64,000 nucleotides of DNA, taken from contig NZ_CP042476.1 of assembly GCF_007993795.1 (NCBI RefSeq), forward strand, positions 620,001 to 684,000, written 5' to 3'. Each line of letters starts with the position of its first letter. The stretch's first letter is position 1. This document shows positions 19,543 through 28,797 of this stretch, in pieces. Position numbers and translations under genes: made by a program. The notes beneath the pieces were generated by a model. The model worked only from the letters and a program-made list of their open reading frames with translations. It did no database searches and was not told the DNA's origin. The DNA comes from Antarcticibacterium arcticum (GTDB lineage: Bacteria; Bacteroidota; Bacteroidia; Flavobacteriales; Flavobacteriaceae).

Positions 19543-19686
19543 TGTTTTCCAAGATACATTATTTTAAAAAAAGACAGAAGGTATATTGATTGACAAGATT
19601 TTTAATAAAAATTTTTATCCTGCATTCAGTTTGAAATAGATTACTAATTTTAAGTCTTTAGTAAAATCATAAAAAGATCAACATCT

Positions 19687-20517
19687 TTATTTATAAACCA
19701 TTTTTCCAATAACCGCCACCGGGTCTTTTGAGTATATAAATGATGGTGTTTCCGGTACTTCATTGGCTCTTAAAACCGACAAGCTCAACCGGTGTAATCT
19801 TTCTTTCATCAATTTTTCAGCTGGCGCAGAGGAAATAAATTTTAAAGGTAAAAGAGGAGCAATTTGAGTGTTAACCTGCGTATAATCCTTAATATAGGAA
19901 TACATATAAGCCCAATTTCCAAGTCTACAGGCCCTGAATCCGGTATCGTATTCCCGATTTATGAAATGCACCTCACAGCCCGAAGAATTTTGTAACAGCT
20001 CAAAAACTTCCTCCTCTTCAGCTTCAGAAAAATGAACTGTCTCCAGATTTTTTAAGTTTAATATACCAGTTATGTTCAGCAGCGGATTTTCAAAGAGATA
20101 TATTTCTTCTAGGTTGATCAGTTCCTTTAAAGCCGAAACTACAGAAATATTATGGTGTTCCAGGTGTAGGAATTTTAAATTTTTCAGGTAAGCCAAAGGT
20201 GTTAGATCTTTGATCTTTTCGGCTGCTGAAATTCCACAGATGAATAAATGCTCTAGGCAGGGGCAAAGTTTTAGAAATTCCAGGTCGCCATTAAAATCTG
20301 TATCATCTATAAGAACATATTTTAGGTCCAGAAATTGAGCAGGATCTAATCCGGTATCTATTTGATCACCAATCTCTTGTTGAATTTCTTTGGTGCCCAC
20401 ATTTGAAAAAGGATCCATTTCCCAAAGCTGTTTCCGCAGTTGCAGGAGCTCATCAAAATGCCATCCTTTAATCTGCCAGTGAAGATTGACTTTTAGAAAC
20501 TTAAGATTTGATATCAT
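19687..20517 (-). CDS. Leucine-rich-repeat protein
   Basis: 276 residues without a signal peptide. The middle (about 60-165) holds four to five leucine-rich repeats such as LKNLKFLHLEHHNISVVSAL and LINLEEIYLFENPLLNITGI, a protein-binding solenoid. The C-terminal 100 residues are unrecognised. The start overlaps the stop of the DUF1810 gene by one base (TAATG-like coupling), so the two are co-translated. It is probably cytosolic and works by protein binding. Confidence 0.7.
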   Translation of the reverse strand: MISNLKFLKVNLHWQIKGWHFDELLQLRKQLWEMDPFSNVGTKEIQQEIGDQIDTGLDPAQFLDLKYVLIDDTDFNGDLEFLKLCPCLEHLFICGISAAEKIKDLTPLAYLKNLKFLHLEHHNISVVSALKELINLEEIYLFENPLLNITGILNLKNLETVHFSEAEEEEVFELLQNSSGCEVHFINREYDTGFRACRLGNWAYMYSYIKDYTQVNTQIAPLLPLKFISSAPAEKLMKERLHRLSLSVLRANEVPETPSFIYSKDPVAVIGKMVYK

Positions 20518-20942
20518 TAAGCTTCCTTATTTTTAATTATTGCAAGAGTCTTTTTATCTTTTTCTCCGGAAAAGAATTTTTCAATCACTTTCCCAAAAAC
20601 TAAATCGGCTCCCGGAATTGAACTTAATAAGGTCATGCTGGATTTTAATTTAAGATGATCAGGACTGCCCATTATTTGTAGCGCATCATTTGATTCCAAA
20701 GCCAGTAAGGCTGAAGAAATTTCTCTTAGCCTAAAACCTAATACAGGGTGTTCCATATACTCTTTTGCTTCCTCTATTCCGTGGATGCCATAAAATTTTG
20801 AAGTAGGACTATAACCCGAATCTTTTAACTGCGGAAAAATATACCACATCCAATGGCCGGTTTTCCTTCCCCGGCGAATCTCTGCCAGGGCGTTTTTATA
20901 ATCTTTTTCCTGCGCATCAAGAAAACGCTTAAGGTTGCTCAT
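20517..20942 (-). CDS. DUF1810 family protein
   Basis: 141 residues, the usual full length. Family features are visible: LKRFLDAQE at the start, then AEIRRGRKTGHWMWYIFPQLK and FYGI.G..EAKEY..HPVLG.RL. The biochemical function of DUF1810 is not established as far as I know. It is 6 bp downstream of the preceding gene and overlaps the following LRR gene, so the three probably form one unit. Confidence 0.85.
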   Translation of the reverse strand: MSNLKRFLDAQEKDYKNALAEIRRGRKTGHWMWYIFPQLKDSGYSPTSKFYGIHGIEEAKEYMEHPVLGFRLREISSALLALESNDALQIMGSPDHLKLKSSMTLLSSIPGADLVFGKVIEKFFSGEKDKKTLAIIKNKEA

Positions 20943-20948
20943 GATAAA

Positions 20949-21518
20949 TTACTTGTCTTTGTGTTTTGGGCAGACATCGGAAGTCCGGTAGATTTCATTA
21001 AAGACTTCGCAGAATTCGATCGTATTTTTCCAATCTTCTGATCTGAATTTTATTCCGAGATCATTTAAACCGAACAAAAAAGGCACTACCGTATGCTCTT
21101 CTTCAAGCCACTCGATCCAGAACAACAGGAACTCCTCACTACCCAATTTTTCATTCTTTTTCAGCCACTGCATCAATGCGGGATGATCATCTTTCAACTT
21201 TTCAAGTACGCTGAGCTCTTCTTTAAAATATTTCTCGTGCTGATAAAGATCCACTACTTCTTCCAGTGCAGAATAAAGGAAACTAAACTTACTTTCCGGA
21301 TTTTTATCTGTACAGCAGCAACCCATCCCGTCAATACAGGAGCCAACGTGTCGATGGTTCCAACTATATTCATTTAGCTCCTCATATTTCAAAATCCACC
21401 AGGTGATCTTTGGGACGTTGTAAAAACCATCTTTCTTCAAGCTTTCCAAAAGCTCAAAAGCTTCTTGTATTTCCCGGCGGTAGATGGCTTTTATAGGGTG
21501 GGAGGTGGAGGTGCTCAT
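20949..21518 (-). CDS. Protein of unknown function
   Basis: 189 residues, acidic and helical, without signal or membrane segments. A short cysteine cluster (CIDGMGCCC, about 61-69) could bind a metal. I do not recognise the family. It starts 34 bp after the TPR gene and ends 6 bp before the DUF1810 gene on the same strand, so it is likely co-transcribed with them. Confidence 0.5.
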   Translation of the reverse strand: MSTSTSHPIKAIYRREIQEAFELLESLKKDGFYNVPKITWWILKYEELNEYSWNHRHVGSCIDGMGCCCTDKNPESKFSFLYSALEEVVDLYQHEKYFKEELSVLEKLKDDHPALMQWLKKNEKLGSEEFLLFWIEWLEEEHTVVPFLFGLNDLGIKFRSEDWKNTIEFCEVFNEIYRTSDVCPKHKDK

Positions 21519-21552
21519 TTGATTGGAATTTTAAAATTTAATTGCCTTTTTT

Positions 21553-22965
21553 CTATCTAATTACTTTCAATATTTTTGCTTTATCACCTTTGCCTTTAGG
21601 GTCGGGAATAACTGTATACAAAACTGAAGTTCCCGGTAATATAGATGGAGTTAAGTGAAAATTAGAAGAAACAGAGAAATACATCTCTTTTCCCTTATTT
21701 TCAAGAAAACCATCTTTACCACGGTCGTTGTCATTTAATATCCGGACTATCATTCCTTTTAAATGCCCGTAGGATTTTGAATCTTTTGTATTATCAAAAC
21801 TCTTCCAATACCTTTTGAGTTCAGATTTCACCTTATTGAAATCTGAAATAGGTATTTCCGGATCTGAAGAGCCAGAAAGTTCATTATAGAGTTTTTGAGG
21901 AATGTTCCATCCTTCCTGAACTCTAATCAGCTTTGATAAAGTAAAATGTTTGAAAGCCAATTCCGATTCATTTTTCTTTTGATGGATCTGCCCCATTAAG
22001 AACAGAAGATCAACTTTAAATTCTAGGGGGCCAAAATTATTAATGGCCTCAATGCTAAATTTAAATGCTTTTTCGGTTTCATTTTTTTCTAAATAAAGCT
22101 CTGCAAGTTCCTTTTGGATGAACCATTCCTTTTTCTTTTTTAGAATCGATTCGAGTTCATTGATAGTGTCATCGGTATTTCCCAGGTTCTTTTTCGAAAG
22201 AGCTATCCGGCGGGAGATCCATATATCATTAGAATAATGGAATTTTTCAATGGTTTCCAACGCTTCTTTAGAAGTATTAAAGCATTCTTCCCATTGGCCT
22301 AATTTCATTAGTGCTTTGGTCTTGTAGGCGTACCAATTTTCAAAATCTGAAGCCAGCTCCATGTCTTTTGACTGTCCTTTCCTTTCCACTTGAATTGTAT
22401 CGCAACTTTTTGAAAGATCTGTCGGATCAAATTGCTCACAAAAATCATTTATTAGTTTCCAGTTTGGAGTTGCTTTTTTCTTTTCACTTTTTAAAACCAC
22501 GGAAAATAAATTGGAGATCAGCGTTTGGTTAAAGTCATTTTTGGTTGCAATAAGATATAAAATGGCTTTTTCTATTTTTTGAAGTAATTCGGTCTTGGAA
22601 TAATGAAAATCTTGCGCTTCGGAATCCTCCTCTTCATCTTCGAAATGATAATCTTCTTCCGGAGAATTCTGTATTTGATTTTCTGCCTTGTATTGTGACC
22701 ATAGCAGCCAACCGTAGGAGCTAAGGATCCTTTCTTTTGTATCGCCTTTAATTTCAAGACTATAAAGGTTGAGGAATTTAAAACCGGCCTCAAGAAATGA
22801 CAATTTTCTTAAACAGGTAAGTATATCTGCAATGATATATTCATTTCCTGCGATCTGTTCCTTGGTAAAGTTGCCTTTATTATCCTTGAAGTAAGATAAT
22901 GCCTCCTTATATTTTCCTTCTTTTTTCAGTTGGCCTATTTGTCGGCTTAAATCAAATAAATTCAT
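21553..22965 (-). CDS. TPR protein with a C-terminal cold-shock-like OB domain
   Basis: 470 residues. Most of it (about 1-360) is helical with tetratricopeptide-like repeats, for example 'WFIQKELAELYLEKNETEKAFKFSIEAI'. The last 75 residues, from GHLKGMIVRIL through MYFSVSSNFHLTPSILPGTSVLYTVIPDPKGKGDKA to the end, resemble a cold-shock/OB nucleic-acid-binding fold. It starts 3 bp after the helicase stop, so the pair is translationally linked. It probably serves as a nucleic-acid-binding scaffold for the helicase. Confidence 0.65.
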   Translation of the reverse strand: MNLFDLSRQIGQLKKEGKYKEALSYFKDNKGNFTKEQIAGNEYIIADILTCLRKLSFLEAGFKFLNLYSLEIKGDTKERILSSYGWLLWSQYKAENQIQNSPEEDYHFEDEEEDSEAQDFHYSKTELLQKIEKAILYLIATKNDFNQTLISNLFSVVLKSEKKKATPNWKLINDFCEQFDPTDLSKSCDTIQVERKGQSKDMELASDFENWYAYKTKALMKLGQWEECFNTSKEALETIEKFHYSNDIWISRRIALSKKNLGNTDDTINELESILKKKKEWFIQKELAELYLEKNETEKAFKFSIEAINNFGPLEFKVDLLFLMGQIHQKKNESELAFKHFTLSKLIRVQEGWNIPQKLYNELSGSSDPEIPISDFNKVKSELKRYWKSFDNTKDSKSYGHLKGMIVRILNDNDRGKDGFLENKGKEMYFSVSSNFHLTPSILPGTSVLYTVIPDPKGKGDKAKILKVIR

Positions 22966-22968
22966 ATT

Positions 22969-25107
22969 TTAATTATTTACTTCAATTAGTTGGGATGTAA
23001 GGGCAGTAAGTTTGGAAACAAGAACCATCAGCTTAAGATCATTGTTGCCTTTAGTTGATTTGGGCATTGCACGAGTGATCTGGTCATTTTTATTAAAATA
23101 GAATTGTATTAAGGCAGCTTTAGCATCAGTTTTTAAATAATAATTGACCATATAGTTTGACCTTCTTTCATCTACATTGGTTATTGCGACACCACATTCA
23201 TCACAAGCCATCTGAATAAGGGAATAGAGTCTCACTAGGAAGGGAGAATCAGGTTTATAATCTATGTTAAAAACTTGCTGGTAAGGAGCATTTAAATTTT
23301 TAAGAAGTTCAGTTTCATCATCCTCATTTACAGGATCTTTTAAGGTAAAGTCATGGAAAATACCCGCGCCGTTATGGATTCCGTCAACTACAATATTCTT
23401 ATTCATGTAATTGATCTGATATCGTTCAAGATAATCTTTTGTATTGACAGCTATTATTTGAAATGGCGTTTCTTTAAGCTTTTCTTCTATTTCCCAATAT
23501 TTCATGCTCTTGCCTAAATGGTCGTGCGAATGGTGAAAGGGTGACAAAGGAACCTGTGACAGATCAAAGTATTCCTCAGGAACTCTGGTTAAATTGCCGA
23601 TTTGAGAAATATTAAAATTGGAAAAATCGCTGAGGTGTGGTGCATTAGCAGCATAGCATTTTTTTCGGGCTCTTGTAGTTGCTGTGTAGCTCCATTTTAA
23701 AGGATCATTTTTTAAGCTTGTCCTTCCAAAGTAATCAACAAAGGTAGTATCCCATTCGCCTCCCTGGGCTTTATGGCAGGTAATGGCATAAGCATACTTA
23801 ACCCGTAACGCATTGTAATAGGGATCAGTTTTTAATTGCTGTTTAAATTCTTCAGATCCTTCCTTATAAAAGGCTTGTCCTAACTGTTTTTTTCTTTCTT
23901 GCTCTGAATTGAACCGCATTACGAAATCAATGTAAATGGCTTTCATTTCAAGAAGGCTAAGATCTCTAGCAGGGGAGTTAAGAAGAGAATCAATTATATA
24001 ACATGGGATCTCAACGGCTAAATTTTCAAGTCTAATAAGGATCTTACGGAAATCCAGATTCACATGTTTTTTGACTCTCTTTCCATTCACTGTGTCGTAT
24101 ACAGGAATATTTCTTCGAGAGATGATTTGCTCATCATTTTCCATAACTTTTGCCATATCCCCATTCATTATTTCTGTGCCATATGAATGGTAATTGTTAT
24201 TACCTATTATCAAAAGGTCACCGGGCAGAACATCCTTTTCTCCGGGATAAATCTTTTCCCTGATCGACCTATTATAATTAAGGGATTGTTCATTACTGTA
24301 ACAAATGATCACTCCGCATCCGAGTTCTGGGATAGGATTTTCAGCTACATACTTGTTTGCGATCTCTGTATTGCTTATTTTGATGAAGGAATGTTCATCA
24401 TAAAATAATTCAAGCCTGGATCTTTTTTCCTTCTCCAGCAGCCCACGAATCTTCGTGGCGTTGATAAGTATCCCATTATCTTCATGCCTTATCACCTGTT
24501 GTAAAACAGCAGTCTCGACCTTAAACCCTTTCTTAATAAAATAATCTGATTCCAACGCCTTGGAATCGGGATCACCAACTGGAGGCAACTGCGCAGGATC
24601 TCCAACAAAAATGATCTTATTGCCAGATCCCGGAAGGCTGGAAAAGGTTAAAAGATCGTCTAACAAATTTCCGGTGCCAAATGTGAAAATTTCGTGGTGG
24701 GATTCCATTGAGGAAACCATTGAGGCCTCATCAATTATTAGCACCGTCTTTACCGGGCAATCGTCTAACGGGAATTTATATTTTATACTTTTACCAGCAT
24801 CTTCCTTATCATCCTTCAATTCTATTGCAGAAAGATTATAAATGGTCTTATGAATGGTATGTGCATTTCCAACCTTCTCCCTAAGAACTTTTGCAGCTCT
24901 CCCGGTTGGCGCCATTAATAAAGTCTGGACCTTTTGTGCTTTGAGGTAATCAGTTACTCCTTTTAGTAAAGTTGTTTTACCACTTCCTGCATATCCCTGG
25001 AGGATGAAAATTTCTTCTTCACTGGTAAGAAAAGCTCCCAACTTACCAATCGCTATTTGCTGATCAGTTTTTAAATCAAGATTTGAGAAGTGGTTAAAGA
25101 TGCTCAT
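22969..25107 (-). CDS. RecD/Pif1-like SF1 helicase
   Basis: 712 residues. SF1B helicase motifs in order: Walker A in LQGYAGSGKTTLL (about 37-46), APTGRAA, IDEASMVS (motif II), GDPAQLPPVG (motif III), and the UvrD_C-like 'YAITCHKAQGGEWDTTFVDYFGR' followed by YTATTRARKKC (motifs V and VI). Such enzymes are 5'-3' DNA or RNA/DNA helicases. It is co-directional with the retron genes, 58 bp after them. Its 150-residue C-terminal extension is unassigned. Confidence 0.82.
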   Translation of the reverse strand: MSIFNHFSNLDLKTDQQIAIGKLGAFLTSEEEIFILQGYAGSGKTTLLKGVTDYLKAQKVQTLLMAPTGRAAKVLREKVGNAHTIHKTIYNLSAIELKDDKEDAGKSIKYKFPLDDCPVKTVLIIDEASMVSSMESHHEIFTFGTGNLLDDLLTFSSLPGSGNKIIFVGDPAQLPPVGDPDSKALESDYFIKKGFKVETAVLQQVIRHEDNGILINATKIRGLLEKEKRSRLELFYDEHSFIKISNTEIANKYVAENPIPELGCGVIICYSNEQSLNYNRSIREKIYPGEKDVLPGDLLIIGNNNYHSYGTEIMNGDMAKVMENDEQIISRRNIPVYDTVNGKRVKKHVNLDFRKILIRLENLAVEIPCYIIDSLLNSPARDLSLLEMKAIYIDFVMRFNSEQERKKQLGQAFYKEGSEEFKQQLKTDPYYNALRVKYAYAITCHKAQGGEWDTTFVDYFGRTSLKNDPLKWSYTATTRARKKCYAANAPHLSDFSNFNISQIGNLTRVPEEYFDLSQVPLSPFHHSHDHLGKSMKYWEIEEKLKETPFQIIAVNTKDYLERYQINYMNKNIVVDGIHNGAGIFHDFTLKDPVNEDDETELLKNLNAPYQQVFNIDYKPDSPFLVRLYSLIQMACDECGVAITNVDERRSNYMVNYYLKTDAKAALIQFYFNKNDQITRAMPKSTKGNNDLKLMVLVSKLTALTSQLIEVNN

Positions 25108-25165
25108 AGGACATTTGTTTAATTCAAATGCAAATTTGAACGATTCATTAGAAGTGCATAAAATT

Positions 25166-27343
25166 TTATTCTTTCAAATTGCTGGTAATGGATACACATA
25201 GATCCATAATCATCAATATTTCGTGTTTATCGAATTGTTTTTTATTATTATGGATATAAGAGTTCCGACCTTCTTTTACTTTATAAAGGTTTTTTACTTT
25301 TTTATCATTTATAGTAGCAAGTGAAAAATAGTCAATGAAAATTCCACACAAACATTGGAACCAGCTAGGCTTATCCCTTTTATCATTTCTTATAAATTGA
25401 CCTTCATTTTGTATTTTATTTTTATAAAATGAATATCTGTTGATTTCAACCTCATCAATTCCCAGTGTTGGTTGATAATCCCCATCATTTAAATAAAAAT
25501 TTTTGAACTTTTCTAAAAAATTATAACCATTAAGAAAAACTATATCGAGGGTTGTGGACTCCTCTAATTTTATTTGTTTTCCTGCTGATATTATTATTTT
25601 AATATGTCCTTTTAAATCCTGAATAAAATCAGCAAAAGGTGTATCATCTTCCGTTTCGGTTATTCTTAATTGCACTTGTATTGTTCTACACAGTTCGAAG
25701 AACTTTTTAAGAAAAACTCTTTCAAGAGCTATGTTGAATGAATTGATAAGAGAGGTAATTGCTTGAATGGTAAAATTTTTATCTGAACTGGTTTCCGGAC
25801 CTTCTTTAATGATAAATCCATCGGCTCCGGCTTCCTGTAGAGCTTTGAAGTTCCATATTTTATTAGTAGCTGAAAATATAATCACTTGAATTCCAGAGTT
25901 AAAATCTTTGATTTGGTTGAGCAATCTCAGACCTGTAACTTCTTCTAAATTTAAGGCAGCAAAATCATCTGGATGAAGTCGAAAGTCCAGCAGGACAATA
26001 TCTATATCTTCAGCTTTAATTTTGTCAAGTGATATCTCTATTATTTCCTCTCTGGTTAAATAATTTAACTCTCCATCCAGATAATGTAAATCAAGTTTAT
26101 TTTCATCACATAAGACTTTACAAAATATTTCATACCAACCCTTGTCCGCCTCATCATCTATATAAAGTATTTTAGGGTTACCGGAATATTTGATCTCTAG
26201 ATCTGATTCTGAAATTGGAGGTATATCCTGAACAGGATAAATAGTTTTTAAATATTTAAAATATAAATGATGCTGAACTTTATTAGTGACCATTTCGATT
26301 TCATCGTCATTCGCATTTAATGCAGAGGCCCATCTATGTATAGCCCATTCATTAGCAATACTGTGATTATCTTCGTAATTTCCTGGTGGATCTAATTTTA
26401 CTTTTTTAATTTCTCTTCTTAACTCCTCCGATTTTAAAGGAGTGAGATTAAGTTGGCTTGAGTTAACAAATGCTATTTTCCGATAGGGGATCAATTTTAT
26501 GTTCTTGGTTCTTAAGATATCAAAGTATTTATTCTCCACTACTTGACTGTAGTCAACGAAGCTGTATAAAAAGATATTTTTAAATTGATTAAGGGTATCA
26601 GTACAGCGAATATGCAATGCAAACCTCAATCCATTATAATCGGATAAAACTGGACCGAAACATAGTGGAATAAAGATGTTGTCATATTCTTCGATTGTAA
26701 ACCAGTCATTAATTTTATTTGATAAATATTCATCGGTGATATCAAAGTTATATTCTTTGTCTAAGAAAAAAGTTTCGTATTTGGCATTTTCAAAAAGGGT
26801 TTCAATTTCATTCTTTAGAGTGAGAGCTATAAAATTTTTGCAGTCTGGAGATTCATTTTCAATAGAATCTTCAATATTTTTATTTGCAATTACCAGTTCA
26901 TTTTCCAGAAACTCTTCTAATTTGTAATTTTCGCCAAAAAACAGATACCTAAGATCTTGTTTTCCAAGGTGGGCATTTTTTAAGAAAACATCAAGGTTCT
27001 GGTACAATATAGAAACCGGAATATGTCCGATGTTTTCATCGAATTTTCGAGAACTTTTACTCCCACTGAAATATACCACCTGAAAATCTTTGTTTTCTTG
27101 TGCGCGATTTAATTTGGTTCTAATTTGAGCTGCATCTTTATGAACATTTATTTCATTATCAAAAAAGGATTCATGAAAAAGAATAAGGTTGCCGTTTGAG
27201 AATATTGTTTCCCTATCAGAGTTATTCTTAATTTCACTATAGAGATAAATCGGATTAATTAGATTTGAGAACTCAGCAAATCTTTCCTTGTCCCAGCCAT
27301 AATCCTTTTGCCGATTTATTTTATCATCAAACAGGTATATCAT
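25166..27343 (-). CDS. Receiver-domain protein with C-terminal HEPN-like motif
   Basis: 725 residues. The first 380 residues match nothing I know. A receiver (REC) domain begins with KILYIDDE (acidic pair Asp396/Asp397), has the phosphoacceptor Asp453 in VLLDFRL, FSAT as the Ser/Thr switch and a Lys in FIIKEGPE, so the phosphorylation pocket is intact. The last 120 residues are helical and end with EGRNSYIHNN, an Rx4H motif (Arg693, His698) like the catalytic motif of HEPN RNases. It overlaps the upstream gene by ATGA. I infer a phosphorylation-controlled effector, possibly an RNase; HEPN assignment rests on the motif only. Confidence 0.65.
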   Translation of the reverse strand: MIYLFDDKINRQKDYGWDKERFAEFSNLINPIYLYSEIKNNSDRETIFSNGNLILFHESFFDNEINVHKDAAQIRTKLNRAQENKDFQVVYFSGSKSSRKFDENIGHIPVSILYQNLDVFLKNAHLGKQDLRYLFFGENYKLEEFLENELVIANKNIEDSIENESPDCKNFIALTLKNEIETLFENAKYETFFLDKEYNFDITDEYLSNKINDWFTIEEYDNIFIPLCFGPVLSDYNGLRFALHIRCTDTLNQFKNIFLYSFVDYSQVVENKYFDILRTKNIKLIPYRKIAFVNSSQLNLTPLKSEELRREIKKVKLDPPGNYEDNHSIANEWAIHRWASALNANDDEIEMVTNKVQHHLYFKYLKTIYPVQDIPPISESDLEIKYSGNPKILYIDDEADKGWYEIFCKVLCDENKLDLHYLDGELNYLTREEIIEISLDKIKAEDIDIVLLDFRLHPDDFAALNLEEVTGLRLLNQIKDFNSGIQVIIFSATNKIWNFKALQEAGADGFIIKEGPETSSDKNFTIQAITSLINSFNIALERVFLKKFFELCRTIQVQLRITETEDDTPFADFIQDLKGHIKIIISAGKQIKLEESTTLDIVFLNGYNFLEKFKNFYLNDGDYQPTLGIDEVEINRYSFYKNKIQNEGQFIRNDKRDKPSWFQCLCGIFIDYFSLATINDKKVKNLYKVKEGRNSYIHNNKKQFDKHEILMIMDLCVSITSNLKE

Positions 27344-28797
27344 TTTTTAAATTTTAAAGTATATTGGACTCCATGAAATTTATTTAATATTTTTTTTTCT
27401 CTCGGATTTCCGTCCCACAAATTAATCTCGGCAAATTGAGAATGACCGAAATCGGCTTTGAGGTATAGATCAGAGAGTCCGTTTATTTGTTTTTTTATAA
27501 GTTCGGTTTGGAGATCCCCTATTCTTTCCAGAGAGTTATTAATTGTTTTTCTGTAATAGGTATTTTGATGGTGTATAGAAAAAATCACATTATTATCTTC
27601 TTCTTTAAATATTAAATGTATCTCGGGCTTATCCAGATTAAACTTTTCAACTGCTTCCAAAATAATTTTAATAATCTTCCTATAAGATTGAATAAGTCTA
27701 TCAACATCGGTGAATAATTCTAAATTATCCCAGAAATCTTTATGTTCAATTTGGAAATTTATTTTTTCTGTCCAATCCTCTTTTTCATTTATTCGTTTGA
27801 TCATAGTTTTTAAAGGATTATCTCCTTTAATATGAAAAAGATGCTTAAAGTGGATTACTAGGCCAGAAAACGAGGTGATTCTTTCCCCACTTAATTCTGA
27901 AGAAATTCCTTTATTAAATTTAAAGCCTCGATTCTTAATTTTATTTATGAGATTTTCACCAGGGTTAGGAACAACACCTGGATTCTTTTTCACCCACTCT
28001 AAAAGTTCAGAAGAATTCCAGTTGATTTTTATATTTTCTGTCGACCAGGTTTTAATATTACCCGTAAATGAATCGCCCGTGAGATAAACCAGAATTAAAT
28101 TTTTTATACTACTGTGTGCAAAATGATCCTGTACTAAATTTTTATAGCTTTTATGTATAAGTTCCTGGTGTTTCAGCAAATCATACTGCTCTGTTTTGCA
28201 GAGAGCATTAATCTCTTTAATAATTTCAATATCATCTATTTCGTGACAGGTGTATTTTAATATCGGATCCTGGTTATATGCAATTAGAAATTTGGATAAA
28301 GGTGCCGGATTTATATATGTAGGTAAAGAAGACACCCTTTGTTGATAACCTGAAGTTTTATCTCCGGTAATGACTTGATTCACTTTACTGATGTAATCAC
28401 TATGATCTATTAATTGTTTGTAATCCTTCTCATTTAAATATTCTTTAAAAGAATTCTTTTGCTCCTTATTCAATGGTGGGAGGGACCACCCTGTGATCAT
28501 ATTCTGATTTAATTCCTTATTATCTTTAGTTGATGAACCGTCTATTTCATCGACTTCACCGCACCCCTCCCTTAAAGACATACCATTCGACGAAATTCCA
28601 TTATCTTCTTCAAATTCATTTCTGGACTTTATCCCGATCTTCCCTTTGATAAACTCCAGATCCTGTAGAATACGCTTTTCAGAACCATTCTTACTGAGAT
28701 CCCTTAGAGCCAACTCAACAACTTTATCCCTTTGAGCTGAAGAAAGATTAGGATTGGAAAGGAGGCCTGTTATGAAACTTGTATGTTCTTTATTCAT
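27340..28797 (-). CDS. Retron-linked protein of unknown function (possible degenerate kinase/ATPase)
   Basis: 485 residues, cytosolic. The N-terminus (1-55) has the helical pattern SSAQRDKVVELALRDLSKNG. A conserved-looking middle contains YINPAPLSKFLIAYNQDPILKYTCHEID (about 168-195). The C-terminal 120 residues alternate strands and helices and end LWDGN...KFHGVQYTLKF, which could be a degenerate GHKL/histidine-kinase ATPase domain, but no N box or GxG lid is seen. It is joined by ATGA overlaps to the RT in front and the receiver protein behind, which suggests a signalling role between them. Confidence 0.55.
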   Translation of the reverse strand: MNKEHTSFITGLLSNPNLSSAQRDKVVELALRDLSKNGSEKRILQDLEFIKGKIGIKSRNEFEEDNGISSNGMSLREGCGEVDEIDGSSTKDNKELNQNMITGWSLPPLNKEQKNSFKEYLNEKDYKQLIDHSDYISKVNQVITGDKTSGYQQRVSSLPTYINPAPLSKFLIAYNQDPILKYTCHEIDDIEIIKEINALCKTEQYDLLKHQELIHKSYKNLVQDHFAHSSIKNLILVYLTGDSFTGNIKTWSTENIKINWNSSELLEWVKKNPGVVPNPGENLINKIKNRGFKFNKGISSELSGERITSFSGLVIHFKHLFHIKGDNPLKTMIKRINEKEDWTEKINFQIEHKDFWDNLELFTDVDRLIQSYRKIIKIILEAVEKFNLDKPEIHLIFKEEDNNVIFSIHHQNTYYRKTINNSLERIGDLQTELIKKQINGLSDLYLKADFGHSQFAEINLWDGNPREKKILNKFHGVQYTLKFKK

